A stretch of DNA of 64,000 nt from Corynebacterium sp. 21KM1197 (GTDB taxonomy: Bacteria; Actinomycetota; Actinomycetes; Mycobacteriales; Mycobacteriaceae): contig NZ_CP123907.1 in the NCBI RefSeq assembly GCF_033783015.1, forward strand, positions 1,798,001 through 1,862,000. Reading direction: 5' to 3'. Below the pieces are notes generated by a model. It searched no databases, was not told the origin of the DNA, and worked only from the letters and a program-made list of their open reading frames with translations. Below are positions 9,075 to 18,515 of the stretch, piece after piece (position 1 is the stretch's first letter; each line of letters begins with the position of its first letter). A program made the translations under genes and the position numbers.

Positions 9075-9707
9075 CTAGAACAGCGAAAGCCGCGTGGAGT
9101 GATACACCGTGCCAAAGGGGGCGTCCACCCGCACCCACCGGCCCAGTGCCGATACCCGCAGGTGACGCGGCACCTCCATGGGCGCGGCAAAACCCGGAAT
9201 GAGCCCCAGGGCCGTGCAGGTAAAGATCATGCGCATGGGCACCTCCACGCTGCCGCTCTCCCCGCTGACCTCTAGAACGGCCTGATTAAGCAGGCTCGCC
9301 GGGGGACCCAACGGCCCGGAGAACTGCCGGGCCAGGGCCTGCCCCTGATCCGCCAGGCCCCGAACCACGGAAACCGGCACCTCATCGAGGAGCTGGAACC
9401 CCTCCGCCGGAGGCAAGGCACCCGGCCAATTGGGATCGCGCGCCACCCCGATGTCCTGGGCGCTCGTCTGCGCCGCCACCGCGTTATAGAGATCGTGGGC
9501 GCTCACCACCGAGCCCTCCCGGGAGGCCTCCCCCTCCACCCGGCGCGTGGCCACCACCTCAAAGGGGGTGGTCACAAATACATCCACGTGGGTGCCATCG
9601 GGAGTAGATCGCAATCGCGCCAGCGCGGAGGCGTCCAGGCCCGTTGCCCGGGCCAGGAGGGATTCCAGGCCCGGGGCACCGGCGCGAATGTGGAGCGACT
9701 CTCTCAT
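9075..9707 (-). CDS. Conserved hypothetical protein, Rv2474c-like by position
   Basis: This 210-residue soluble protein has no transmembrane segment or catalytic motif that I can name. Its start codon overlaps the stop of the upstream thioesterase gene by four bases (ATGA), so the two are translationally coupled. The gene sits between glbO and the thioesterase, as a conserved hypothetical gene does in mycobacteria, which suggests a conserved actinobacterial protein rather than a spurious frame. It ends three bases from the convergent globin stop codon. No function is proposed. Confidence 0.75.
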   Translation of the reverse strand: MRESLHIRAGAPGLESLLARATGLDASALARLRSTPDGTHVDVFVTTPFEVVATRRVEGEASREGSVVSAHDLYNAVAAQTSAQDIGVARDPNWPGALPPAEGFQLLDEVPVSVVRGLADQGQALARQFSGPLGPPASLLNQAVLEVSGESGSVEVPMRMIFTCTALGLIPGFAAPMEVPRHLRVSALGRWVRVDAPFGTVYHSTRLSLF

Positions 9708-10153
9708 GGTTGCGGTGCCGTTGCGGCCTTCCTCATGGTGAGGATCTCCACTTCCTCCGAGGTGATCTCCCTGGGTTGCAGAGTCTCCTGATCCAGGGCC
9801 ACCTGCACGCAGTGAATCACGCAGGCCGTGCGCCCCTTCTCATCCTTGATTTCCTGGCGGGTGTTAAAGGAGGAACGCCCCACCTTGATCACGGTGCTCT
9901 CCACCAGCACCTTTTTGGAGCGCCCCGGAACGATGGGAATGCGGTAATCCGCCTCCAGGTGGCGCACCACGAACATCGGCGCGGGCAGACCACGGGACAC
10001 GAAGTTATCCAGGCTGAACTGCACCCTGGATTCCTGCACGATCTCCACGTACTGGGCATTATTCATGTGCCCAAAGCGGTCAAAGTCAGACCACCGCAGT
10101 TCCACGTAGGCCTGGTGCACCGCACCCGCTTGTTCCGTCTGCTCCGCGCTCAT
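9704..10153 (-). CDS. Acyl-CoA thioesterase, hotdog fold (4HBT)
   Basis: This 149-residue protein has the 4-hydroxybenzoyl-CoA thioesterase signature: RWSDFDRFGHMNNAQYVEIVQESRV near residues 19-43, containing the D-x-x-G-H-x-N-N core. It would hydrolyse acyl-CoA thioesters in the cytosol; the acyl chain cannot be told from sequence. The length is typical for a single-hotdog enzyme working as a dimer or tetramer. It lies 24 bases downstream of ettA on the same strand and overlaps the next gene by four bases, forming a three-gene unit with conserved gene order in mycobacteria. Confidence 0.85.
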   Translation of the reverse strand: MSAEQTEQAGAVHQAYVELRWSDFDRFGHMNNAQYVEIVQESRVQFSLDNFVSRGLPAPMFVVRHLEADYRIPIVPGRSKKVLVESTVIKVGRSSFNTRQEIKDEKGRTACVIHCVQVALDQETLQPREITSEEVEILTMRKAATAPQP

Positions 10154-10177
10154 CGTCGTGGGGTTTCTCCTTGAGCC

Positions 10178-11848
<1,671 letters not shown>

Positions 11849-11908
11849 GTTTCCCCTCATGTCGTGGTTATTTTCAGTCACCTGAGAGGCTACCCTACCC
11901 GCGCGAAC

Positions 11909-12454
11909 CTAGGCTGCCATCGGGTGATCTTCCTCCTCCGGTTCCGGCGGCAGCGGCACGGCCTGCGGAGCCTGGGCAAAGCCCTCCTCCTCCACCGGCA
12001 CGGAAGCCTCCGGGTTCTTATCCTCGTCCAGGTACGTCGGATCAATATCGTCGGCCACCAGGGCGCCATTATCGGAGTGCTGGGCGGTCACGCGGCACTT
12101 GCGCCACCGCACCTGGTATTTGCTCAGATCCACGCCCACGTGCCGCGCCCGCAGGAGAATACGGGAGCGCTTCTCCCCGGTGGCGGGGTCCGTCCACTCG
12201 GTGGTCACCAGGTGTCCGCTGACGATCACCGGCATCCCCTTGGCCACCGAGCAGCGGGTGTTATAGGCAAGGTCGCCCCACATTTCTACGTCGATGAACA
12301 GGCTGTCCAGGCTCGTCCAGCCGGTGCCATTGGTGGCCGGAACACGGCGATCCGCGCCCAGGCGTATCCGGCACACCAGCGCCCCGCTTTCCGTGCGTTT
12401 GAGCGTGGGATCTTGAGTGAGGTTTCCCGTGATGGTGATGGGTGTGTTGGCCAT
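11909..12454 (-). CDS. Single-stranded DNA-binding protein-like (Rv2478c type)
   Basis: This 181-residue protein has an N-terminal OB fold of the SSB family (MANTPITITGNLTQDPTLKRT, then DVEMWGDLAYN and KGMPVIVSGHL). The C-terminal tail is acidic and Pro-rich. It ends PEPEEEDHPMAA rather than in the DDDIPF-type tip used by housekeeping SSB to recruit partners, so it is more likely a secondary SSB. This matches the ssb-like gene beside ettA in mycobacteria. The start at ATG 12454 has GGGAGGATCATC upstream; a longer frame from 12547 has no ribosome site. One 11-base repeat (CGTCGATAAGC) lies upstream at 12532-12542. Confidence 0.85.
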   Translation of the reverse strand: MANTPITITGNLTQDPTLKRTESGALVCRIRLGADRRVPATNGTGWTSLDSLFIDVEMWGDLAYNTRCSVAKGMPVIVSGHLVTTEWTDPATGEKRSRILLRARHVGVDLSKYQVRWRKCRVTAQHSDNGALVADDIDPTYLDEDKNPEASVPVEEEGFAQAPQAVPLPPEPEEEDHPMAA

Positions 12455-12531
12455 GATGATCCTCCCCGAGGTATCTGCGACCCCTCGGGGCCGCGGTCGA
12501 TGTACTTGGCACCTACCAGCATGGGGCGGGG

Positions 12532-12542
12532 CGTCGATAAGC
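12532..12542 (+). repeat. CGTCGATAAGC intergenic repeat, copy 1
   Basis: This is an exact 11-base element found four times in the window, always between genes and always in the + orientation. This copy lies between the SSB-like gene and the divergent TetR gene. Function unknown. Confidence 0.45.
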
Positions 12543-12628
12543 ACCACCGGGGAGCCGCTGAGTTGTGGATAACTCTTTTATTTTCACAGTGCGGTATCTG
12601 ACACTTGAAATACTGTAAGTTCATCTGT

Positions 12629-13270
12629 ATGGCCGTGAGAAGATACGGGAAAACCCTGCAATCCGCGCTGCTCAACGCCGCCTGGGCGGAGCTAGAGGCC
12701 TCGGGATACACCGGCATGACGATGGATGCCGTGGCCACCCGCGCACAGACGAGCCGCGCCGTGCTCTACCGCCGCTGGGCGGACAAAGCGGAACTCACCC
12801 GCGACGCCGTGCGGCACTACTTTGAAACGAACCGCCTACACCTGCCCGATACCGGGTGCCTGCGCGGCGATCTCATCGCGCTGCTCTCCGAAGTGAATAA
12901 CACCTACCCGAACATGATTACCCTGGTGCGCCTGCACCTTTCAGGTTTCCGCGCGGAGGATTCCAGCGGCTCCAATCCCCTGATGAGCATGATCCCAGAG
13001 GATCGCTTTGAGGTGGTTGATGAGATTTACCGGCGCGCGGCCCAGCGCGGGGAGATCGACTTTGCCATCACCACCCGCATGACCCGCACCGCCGCTCTTT
13101 CCGTGCTCCGGGAAATGCTCATCACGCAGGCACATTCCGTGCCGCTGCGGGCCATCGAGGAGATGGTGGATAGCATCGCGCTGCCGCTGGCCGGGGCCGC
13201 GCCGAGTTCTGCCCCCGGTAGCAGGCCAGATCCCACTCCCCCGCACGCGCCCACCGCACCAACGGTCTAG
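12629..13270 (+). CDS. TetR-family transcriptional regulator
   Basis: This regulator of about 213 residues has an N-terminal TetR helix-turn-helix (YTGMTMDAVATRAQTSRAVLYRRWADKAEL). The effector domain contains a conserved-looking LVRLHLSGFRAED stretch, and a Pro-rich tail ends the protein. The ATG at 12629 is preferred; the frame can be extended to TTG 12605, but the helix-turn-helix needs only the shorter form. A TACTGT -10 box at 12611-12616 gives a leader of a few bases. It stands alone, with the SSB-like gene divergent and the CopD-CtaG gene convergent, so its target cannot be read from the context. Confidence 0.82.
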   Translation: MAVRRYGKTLQSALLNAAWAELEASGYTGMTMDAVATRAQTSRAVLYRRWADKAELTRDAVRHYFETNRLHLPDTGCLRGDLIALLSEVNNTYPNMITLVRLHLSGFRAEDSSGSNPLMSMIPEDRFEVVDEIYRRAAQRGEIDFAITTRMTRTAALSVLREMLITQAHSVPLRAIEEMVDSIALPLAGAAPSSAPGSRPDPTPPHAPTAPTV

Positions 13271-13296
13271 CGATGCCAGCGGTCTAGCGGTTCCGG

Positions 13297-15378
13297 CTAG
13301 CTCTTCTTCCCCTCCCCGAACTCCTCGGTGTAATAGGCCTGATCCTCTGGTTGCTCGCCCGCGTTCATGCGGGCCAGCATGGCGTTATAGCTATCCATGT
13401 CTACGTCGCCCTGTTCTTCTGCGCGGTCATCGTAATCGCGCGCCTTTTTCTCGTCCTCACGCCGCCACTGCATAAAGAGCACGCTGAACACGATCACCAG
13501 GGGGAAGGCCCCCGAGGCCCAGGCAATCCCGCCCCCGGCGCGCTGATCCGCCAGCAGGTCCGGCTCCCAGGGCAGGCCCAGCGAGGAATAAAAGTCTCCC
13601 GCCAGGATCTGCGTGAGTTGCATGAGATACACGCCAAAGTACAGGTGAAACGGCATGGAGAAGATCAACCAGCCGATCCGCGCCACGGGAGTTCCCCGGC
13701 GCGGGACGGGATCGGGGCCGATCATGTCCCAGAAGTAGAGGTACCCGGAGATCAGGAAGATCACATTCATGCCCACGTGCCCGCCGTGCTCGGAAACCAA
13801 GACGTCATAGAGCGGCGTGAGATAGAGCAGGTAGAAGATCACGATGAACTGCACCGTGTTAAAGCCCGGCGCGGTGATGAACCCGATGAAGCGGTTATTG
13901 CACAGCGCCCATACCCACTCGTGCAGGCCGGGGGCCTCCCCCGCCTCCACGTCCGCGGGCGGCACCGCCTCCATGATGAGGGTGAGCGGCGCACCCAGCA
14001 CCAGGAACACCGGCACCACCATGGAAAGCCCCATGTGCACCACCATGTGCATGGAAAAGAGCGCCATCATGTTCATCCCCATGCCGGAACTCATCATCAC
14101 GGCCAGAATGAGGCAGCCAAGCAGGAACCAGGTGGTGCGCCACCACGGCCAGGTCTTGCCCGCTCGGCGCAGGCGTAGCACTCCCCAGAGGTAGGCCACC
14201 GCGAGCATGATGGCGATGGTGCCGAACATGAGGTCAAAGCGCCACATGCCCCATACGTTCCAGAAGGTGGGGCTTTCATGCAGGTCAAAGCCGATGGCGA
14301 TGGCCATGGGGGAAAGGTTGGGATCGCGCGGCGGGGGCGGCGGGGTGCGGCCCATCGTGATGGCGATGCCGGTGATCGCCGCCATCACCACCACCTCGGC
14401 TATGGCCACGCGCAGGAAGACGGCGGAACGGGTGGCGTCGTTGCGCAACTGCGGGATGGTGAGCTGGCGGTGCAGGAAGCCAAAGAAGGCCAGCACCACC
14501 ACGCCCACAGTCTTGGCCACGATGATCAGGCCGTAGGTGGTGGTGAACCACTCGGAGAACTCGATGCGGATGGCGGCGTTGATCACCCCGGAGACCGCCA
14601 TGAACAGCACGGAGACCAAAGCGATGGTGGAATAGCGCCGCACCGCCACGTCCAGGTGCGGGCCTAAGCGACGCCCGTGTGCGATCAGCGCCATGAGGCC
14701 GCCCACCCACAGCACCAGGAAGATGAGGTGCCAGAGGTAAGAGTTCGTGCCGTAATCGTGATCGCCACCGGCCGCGGAGTGCCCCTCCATGCCCAGCGGA
14801 ATCACGGTGAGAATGGCGCCCAGCAGGAGCCAGGGTTGGCTCGTCCACTTATGCGAGAACAGCCCCAGGCCACCGACGACGCCGCTGATCAGCGCCACCC
14901 ACAGCCACGCGAGGGCGGTGGAGACCTGACCGATCGCCACGCCCCAGGCCTCCGGGCGCAGGGTCTGAGCAAAGGGCGTGCCGGAGACGTCGGAAAGCGT
15001 CAGCGGAATCATCAGCAGCGCGACGAGCCCGAAGCACAGGAGGCTCAGCGAGCCGGTGCGGGCGGCAATGTGCCCGTCCACGCTCAGCCGGGCGTGCAGG
15101 ATCGGTTCCGGGCGCGGGGCGATGAGAAAGGCAGATGCTAGGAAAGAGCCCACCCCCAGCGAGGCCAGCAACCACCCCACCGCGCGGAAGAACGGCAGGC
15201 CTGCGGTGGTGAAGCGCCCGGGGTCCGGGATACCCAGCGCCGCGAGGGATTCCCCGAGGAAGCCCCAGGAAATCGCGGTGCCCACGCTACCCGCCACGAG
15301 GAAAAAGAGCAGGTACAGGGGCCAGGAGATGCGCGCCTGGCTCCGGCGCGGCGCTTCGGGTGCGGCGGGGGTCGTCAT
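13297..15378 (-). CDS. CopD-CtaG fusion: copper handling / cytochrome oxidase assembly membrane protein
   Basis: This large protein of about 693 residues is almost entirely membrane-embedded. The N-terminal half resembles the CopD copper-resistance domain: helices with GGDHDYG and WHLIFLVLWVGGLMALIAHGR, then YSTIALVSVLFMAVSGVINA. The C-terminal half resembles CtaG_Caa3, with MNMMALFSMHMVVHMGLSMVVP, histidines suited to copper binding and a later GHVGMNVIFLISGYLYFW. Such fusions in Actinobacteria are thought to deliver copper to the aa3 oxidase. The ATG at 15378 follows GGGTGGACTCC; a GTG three codons earlier is possible. The tail is cytoplasmic and acidic (EQGDVDMDSYNAML…). It is transcribed away from nrdI, and the short spacer holds a strong palindrome. 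Confidence 0.87.
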   Translation of the reverse strand: MTTPAAPEAPRRSQARISWPLYLLFFLVAGSVGTAISWGFLGESLAALGIPDPGRFTTAGLPFFRAVGWLLASLGVGSFLASAFLIAPRPEPILHARLSVDGHIAARTGSLSLLCFGLVALLMIPLTLSDVSGTPFAQTLRPEAWGVAIGQVSTALAWLWVALISGVVGGLGLFSHKWTSQPWLLLGAILTVIPLGMEGHSAAGGDHDYGTNSYLWHLIFLVLWVGGLMALIAHGRRLGPHLDVAVRRYSTIALVSVLFMAVSGVINAAIRIEFSEWFTTTYGLIIVAKTVGVVVLAFFGFLHRQLTIPQLRNDATRSAVFLRVAIAEVVVMAAITGIAITMGRTPPPPPRDPNLSPMAIAIGFDLHESPTFWNVWGMWRFDLMFGTIAIMLAVAYLWGVLRLRRAGKTWPWWRTTWFLLGCLILAVMMSSGMGMNMMALFSMHMVVHMGLSMVVPVFLVLGAPLTLIMEAVPPADVEAGEAPGLHEWVWALCNNRFIGFITAPGFNTVQFIVIFYLLYLTPLYDVLVSEHGGHVGMNVIFLISGYLYFWDMIGPDPVPRRGTPVARIGWLIFSMPFHLYFGVYLMQLTQILAGDFYSSLGLPWEPDLLADQRAGGGIAWASGAFPLVIVFSVLFMQWRREDEKKARDYDDRAEEQGDVDMDSYNAMLARMNAGEQPEDQAYYTEEFGEGKKS

Positions 15379-15426
15379 GGAGTCCACCCTACTTCCCCGC
15401 CGTGCCTGGGCCCCACCAGGCCATTG

Positions 15427-15446
15427 GAGTTCAACCTATTGAACTC
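15427..15446. promoter_or_regulatory. Perfect inverted repeat upstream of nrdI, likely operator
   Basis: GAGTTCAA (15427-15434) and TTGAACTC (15439-15446) form a perfect 8+8 repeat with the spacer CCTA. It ends 14 bases before the nrdI start at 15461. It does not look like the corynebacterial DtxR box or an NrdR box. The AT-rich TTAATATC that follows could be the -10 region, so a protein bound here would block transcription. The divergent CopD-CtaG gene could also be affected. Confidence 0.55.
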
Positions 15447-15460
15447 TTAATATCAATTAC

Positions 15461-15886
15461 ATGGCTACTCGCTCGCCCGACATCGTGTACTTCTCCTCCG
15501 CCTCAGAAAACACGCGGCGCTTCGTGGACAAACTGGCCCACCCGGCGCTGCGAATTCCCCTGCGCCGTGGCGACTCCCCCATTCACCCCACCCGCCCCTT
15601 CATCCTCATCACTCCCAGTTACGGCGGGGGCGACCCCACCCGCGCCGTACCCAAGCAGGTGATCCGCTTCCTCAACGACCCCACCCACCGCAGCCTCCTG
15701 CGCGGCGTGATCACCAGCGGAAACACCAACTTCGGCAGCGCCTATTGCTGCGCCGGGCCGCTCATCGCCTTCAAGTGCCAAGTGCCGGAACTCTACCGCT
15801 TCGAGCTACTGGGCACCTCCCGCGACGTCGCCCGCGTCCAACGCCTCCTCACCGAACCCACTGACCACACCGAAAGGATCGCATAA
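15461..15886 (+). CDS. nrdI: NrdI flavodoxin-like protein (radical generation for NrdF)
   Basis: This 141-residue protein matches NrdI. It has the FMN-binding start [17 protein letters not shown], then [24 protein letters not shown] and [15 protein letters not shown], all family signatures. NrdI delivers an oxidant derived from O2 to NrdF. In class Ib enzymes this activates the manganese cofactor; in class Ie enzymes it is needed to form the DOPA radical. The stop codon is directly followed by the nrdF ATG at 15887, so the two are translationally coupled. Neither nrdE nor nrdH is next to it, unlike the usual nrdHIE order. Confidence 0.93.
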   Translation: MATRSPDIVYFSSASENTRRFVDKLAHPALRIPLRRGDSPIHPTRPFILITPSYGGGDPTRAVPKQVIRFLNDPTHRSLLRGVITSGNTNFGSAYCCAGPLIAFKCQVPELYRFELLGTSRDVARVQRLLTEPTDHTERIA

Positions 15887-16894
15887 ATGCACTACATCGA
15901 ACGCTCCCTCCTGCCCAGCCGCTGGCGCACCCCGCAGGACGGCCCCATTCGCCCCATCAACTGGAACCTCCTCCAAGACCCCAAGGACACCGAGGTCTGG
16001 AAGCGGCTGACCAGCAACTTCTGGCTCCCGGAAAAGGTGCCGCTCTCCAATGACCTCCCCTCCTGGCAAGGGCTCGACCCGGAGCACCGTACCCTCACCG
16101 TGCGCGTCTTTACCGGGCTCACGCTCCTCGACACCGTGCAGGCCACCGTGGGCGAACCCGCCCAGATTCCCGACGCCCGCACCGAACAAGAACAGGCCGT
16201 GTACACCAACATCGCGTTCATGCAATCCGTACACGCGCGCTCCTACAGTTCCGTCTTTTCCACCCTCTGCTCCACCCGCGAGATCACCGAGGCCTACACC
16301 TGGGCCACCCAGAACCCCCTCCTGCAACGCCGCGCCACCGCCGTGCTGCGCCACTACCACGGCACCGACCCCCTCAAGCGCAAGGCCTCGGCCACCGTCC
16401 TGTCCTCGCTGCTCCTCTACGCCGGGTTCTACCTACCGCTGTGGTTCTCCACCCGCGCCGTCATGCTCAACACCGCAGACATGATCCGACTCATTCTGCG
16501 CGACAAGGCCGTGCACGGCTACTACTCCGGGTATAAGTACCAGCGCGGGCTCGACGCCCACCCCCAACGCAGGGAGGAAATGCGCGACTTCACCCACAAT
16601 CTCGTGGCCAACCTCCTTGACCTGGAGCGCGAATACTCCGCCGAACTCTACGACCTCGTGCCCGCCCCCGGCATCGACGGAGTGATGGCCTTTGTGTACT
16701 ACAACGCCAACAAAGCGCTGATGAATCTAGGCTACGCGCCCGCCTACGAGGAGGAGGCCGAGGCCGTAGAGCCGGAGATCCTCGCCGCCTTGACTCCCGA
16801 TGCCTCCGAAACGCACGACTTCTTCAGTGGTTCCGGCTCCAGCTACATCATCGGAGCCACCGAACCCACGGAGGAATCGGACTGGGATTTTTAA
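15887..16894 (+). CDS. nrdF: Ribonucleotide reductase small subunit with class Ie (metal-free, QSK) signature
   Basis: This 335-residue protein aligns throughout with NrdF, including the radical-transfer tail DFFSGSGSSYIIG…DWDF. In class Ib NrdF the metal ligands are Asp, Glu, His, Glu, Glu, His. Here D82 (LLDTVQ), H116 and H210 remain. The three glutamates are replaced by Q113 (FMQSVHARSYSS), S173 (TVLSSLLLYAG) and K207 (RDKAVHGYY). Gln-Ser-Lys at these places defines one branch of class Ie, whose active tyrosine becomes a DOPA radical and which binds no metal. The matching tyrosine, Y120, is present. The codons were read directly from the DNA (CAA, TCC, AAG). It would reduce ribonucleotides together with an NrdE encoded elsewhere. 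The N-terminus is slightly longer than in E. coli NrdF. Confidence 0.92.
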   Translation: MHYIERSLLPSRWRTPQDGPIRPINWNLLQDPKDTEVWKRLTSNFWLPEKVPLSNDLPSWQGLDPEHRTLTVRVFTGLTLLDTVQATVGEPAQIPDARTEQEQAVYTNIAFMQSVHARSYSSVFSTLCSTREITEAYTWATQNPLLQRRATAVLRHYHGTDPLKRKASATVLSSLLLYAGFYLPLWFSTRAVMLNTADMIRLILRDKAVHGYYSGYKYQRGLDAHPQRREEMRDFTHNLVANLLDLEREYSAELYDLVPAPGIDGVMAFVYYNANKALMNLGYAPAYEEEAEAVEPEILAALTPDASETHDFFSGSGSSYIIGATEPTEESDWDF

Positions 16895-16968
16895 GGAGGC
16901 ACTCGCCTCTTGTCCCGGCGCGGCCATGCGCTAAAATCTTGATGGCGGTTTCCGTTGGAAGCCGCCAT

Positions 16969-17042
16969 GCCTCCGTAGCTCAGTGGATTAGAGCAGTGGG
17001 TTTCTACCCCATTGGTCGCGGGTTCGAATCCTGCCGGAGGCG
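16969..17042 (+). tRNA. tRNA-Arg (anticodon TCT)
   Basis: A 74-base cloverleaf with acceptor stem GCCTCCG/CGGAGGC. The anticodon arm is GTGGG TTTCTAC CCCAT with anticodon TCT, reading AGA. The T arm is CGGGTTCGAATCCTG. No CCA is encoded. It lies between nrdF and a small unassigned gene module, and its 3' end is four bases from a convergent gene's stop codon. Confidence 0.96.
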
Positions 17043-17045
17043 CTT

Positions 17046-17744
17046 TTACCAGCCAGAATGGTAGGCCATCTGCGGGTGGCCACCTTCCGGCGGAATCACG
17101 GCATACCCTAGATCGCTTAAAATATGCGCGGCCTCCCGTGGATCATCACGGACCGCCGCTCCAAGCTGAATACGCAACCACCGCGCACGGCTATCGGCAA
17201 GAATATCCCGCCACCCGCTTCTCCCCTCAAAGCCGCACTCGTGGATCAGAAAATAAAGGAATTCCTCCACGCTAGGGCGGAATCGGTGCCCACCCACGGG
17301 GATATGCAGCGCTTCCAGCTTTCCCTGCCGGGCCTCTTGATTGGGCCGATTAATCATCAAGGCGGGACTCAACCATGTTCCTGAACCGGAAATATGAAGG
17401 TGAGCGGCAGGGTGATAATCCTTGACCTTTTCATAATCAAAGCGCAGCACGGGTGCGCTCCCCACCAGCAACGCAAAGCTCGATTGCATAACAGCCAGGT
17501 ACTCGCCGCTGCGGCTGAGCCCCATTCCCAGCCTTATCCTCGCAGCATAGAGGCCGGACTCACGCGAAGGCTCCCTCGGCGGGTTAAACCTGAGAGGAAA
17601 TTCTGCTTCTATATTTGTTTTCCACGGGATCTCCTCACCGTAAACATCAAAATATCCACCGTTTCCCGGAAGAACCCCGCTTAAAACCCCTCTCAGCAGC
17701 CTCGTAAAATCAGAAATCTGAGTATGATACTCCTCAATATTCAC
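17046..17744 (-). CDS. Hypothetical protein next to tRNA-Arg
   Basis: I do not recognise this 232-residue protein. It has no clear signal peptide or membrane segment. The middle (DYHPAAHLHISGSGTWLSPALMI) and the stretch HRFRPSVEEFLYFLIHECGFE suggest a globular domain with conserved histidines, but I cannot name catalytic residues. The gene ends four bases from the tRNA-Arg and starts nine bases after the stop of a 73-residue gene on the same strand, so the two probably form an operon. It is less GC-rich than its neighbours, and the position beside a tRNA suggests acquired DNA. Confidence 0.65.
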   Translation of the reverse strand: MNIEEYHTQISDFTRLLRGVLSGVLPGNGGYFDVYGEEIPWKTNIEAEFPLRFNPPREPSRESGLYAARIRLGMGLSRSGEYLAVMQSSFALLVGSAPVLRFDYEKVKDYHPAAHLHISGSGTWLSPALMINRPNQEARQGKLEALHIPVGGHRFRPSVEEFLYFLIHECGFEGRSGWRDILADSRARWLRIQLGAAVRDDPREAAHILSDLGYAVIPPEGGHPQMAYHSGW

Positions 17745-17753
17745 ACTCCCCCC

Positions 17754-17975
17754 TTAATCTTCCAGCAGGAATTCAAGCCCTTCCATTTTATCGTAGCGTC
17801 TACGATCCGCCATCGTGAGCGCTCCCCTAGCCGCGAGGTCATCGAGTTCTCTCCGCCTGAGAGGCCCATCCCCATCCACGAGGTAATCCAGGTTCAGCAG
17901 GTGCTGCTCCAGCCAGGCATGACGCTCTTTGACCTCTTCCCGGGTAAACCACTCAGTTTTAACAGTAAATTCCAT
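17754..17975 (-). CDS. Small charged hypothetical protein
   Basis: This 73-residue protein is highly charged and probably helical (TREEVKERHAWLEQHLLNLDYL, then RRRELDDLAARGALTMADRRRYDKME). No family is recognised. The start ATG 17975 has GGGGGAGAG upstream. It precedes the 232-residue gene by nine bases; a small charged protein followed by a larger one is the shape of an antitoxin-toxin or immunity pair, but nothing in the sequence proves that. Confidence 0.6.
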   Translation of the reverse strand: MEFTVKTEWFTREEVKERHAWLEQHLLNLDYLVDGDGPLRRRELDDLAARGALTMADRRRYDKMEGLEFLLED

Positions 17976-18001
17976 GTTTCATCTCTCCCCCTGACATACA
18001 A

Positions 18002-18137
18002 TTATTTTTCTTTCCGGGAAAACCGCACCCTCACGCGCTCTTCACCGGTTTCGTGGAAGCCTCCGCCGTTTGTAACGGCCTCGACCATCGCGGCGTGATC
18101 CACCACCGTCCAGTATCCCTCAGGAGCGGATAAGCGT
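18002..18137 (-). pseudogene. Possible 3' remnant of a decayed gene
   Basis: Upstream of the 73-residue gene, the same strand holds an open stretch of about 44 codons (RLSAPEGYWTVVDHAAMVEA, then GGGFHETGEERVRVRFSRKEK) ending at TAA 18002. It is bounded upstream by an in-frame TGA and has no good start. The residue pattern looks like a genuine protein C-terminus, so this may be the tail of a gene lost by deletion. The evidence is only compositional. Confidence 0.3.
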
Positions 18138-18212
18138 CAAGGGTCCCGCCCCGTCATATACCCTCGCTTCATACCCCGTCCCCTCCTCAACAAAGCCTCC
18201 CTCTCGCTCTCC

Positions 18213-18452
18213 TTGCTCACCGTCCTCGGCACCCTCATCGCCGCATTCATCGGTGATCGGTATATCACCGATTACTTCATCGTCACCCTTCCCCTGGGCG
18301 GAATCGCTCTCATCCTGGCGCTCTTCGCCCGTTCCGGCACGGCGATAGCGGCGGCCCTCGTCACGGCCGCCGCGCCCTTTTTCTTCCTACCGCTCAGCCA
18401 TATGATCGCATTCCTGCTCTACATCGTCAGTTTCGGCCACATCACCCCATAA
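18213..18452 (+). CDS. Possible small membrane protein
   Basis: A 79-residue frame with three hydrophobic segments, near residues 2-13, 19-40 and 44-72. The only usable start is TTG 18213, which has no convincing ribosome site; the frame is open further upstream but has no ATG or GTG. It may be a genuine small membrane protein or a 5'-truncated gene. cmrA follows 63 bases downstream. Confidence 0.35.
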   Translation: MLTVLGTLIAAFIGDRYITDYFIVTLPLGGIALILALFARSGTAIAAALVTAAAPFFFLPLSHMIAFLLYIVSFGHITP

Positions 18453-18483
18453 ACCGCACGCCCCGCTTGTACGATGGGCGGGA

Positions 18484-18494
18484 CGTCGATAAGC
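18484..18494 (+). repeat. CGTCGATAAGC intergenic repeat, copy 2
   Basis: Exact copy of the 11-base element, 21 bases before the cmrA start and just downstream of a possible -10 box (TACGAT), so it would lie in or near the start of the cmrA leader. Confidence 0.45.
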
Positions 18495-18515
18495 CCCTAC
18501 CCCAAGGATCACCTG

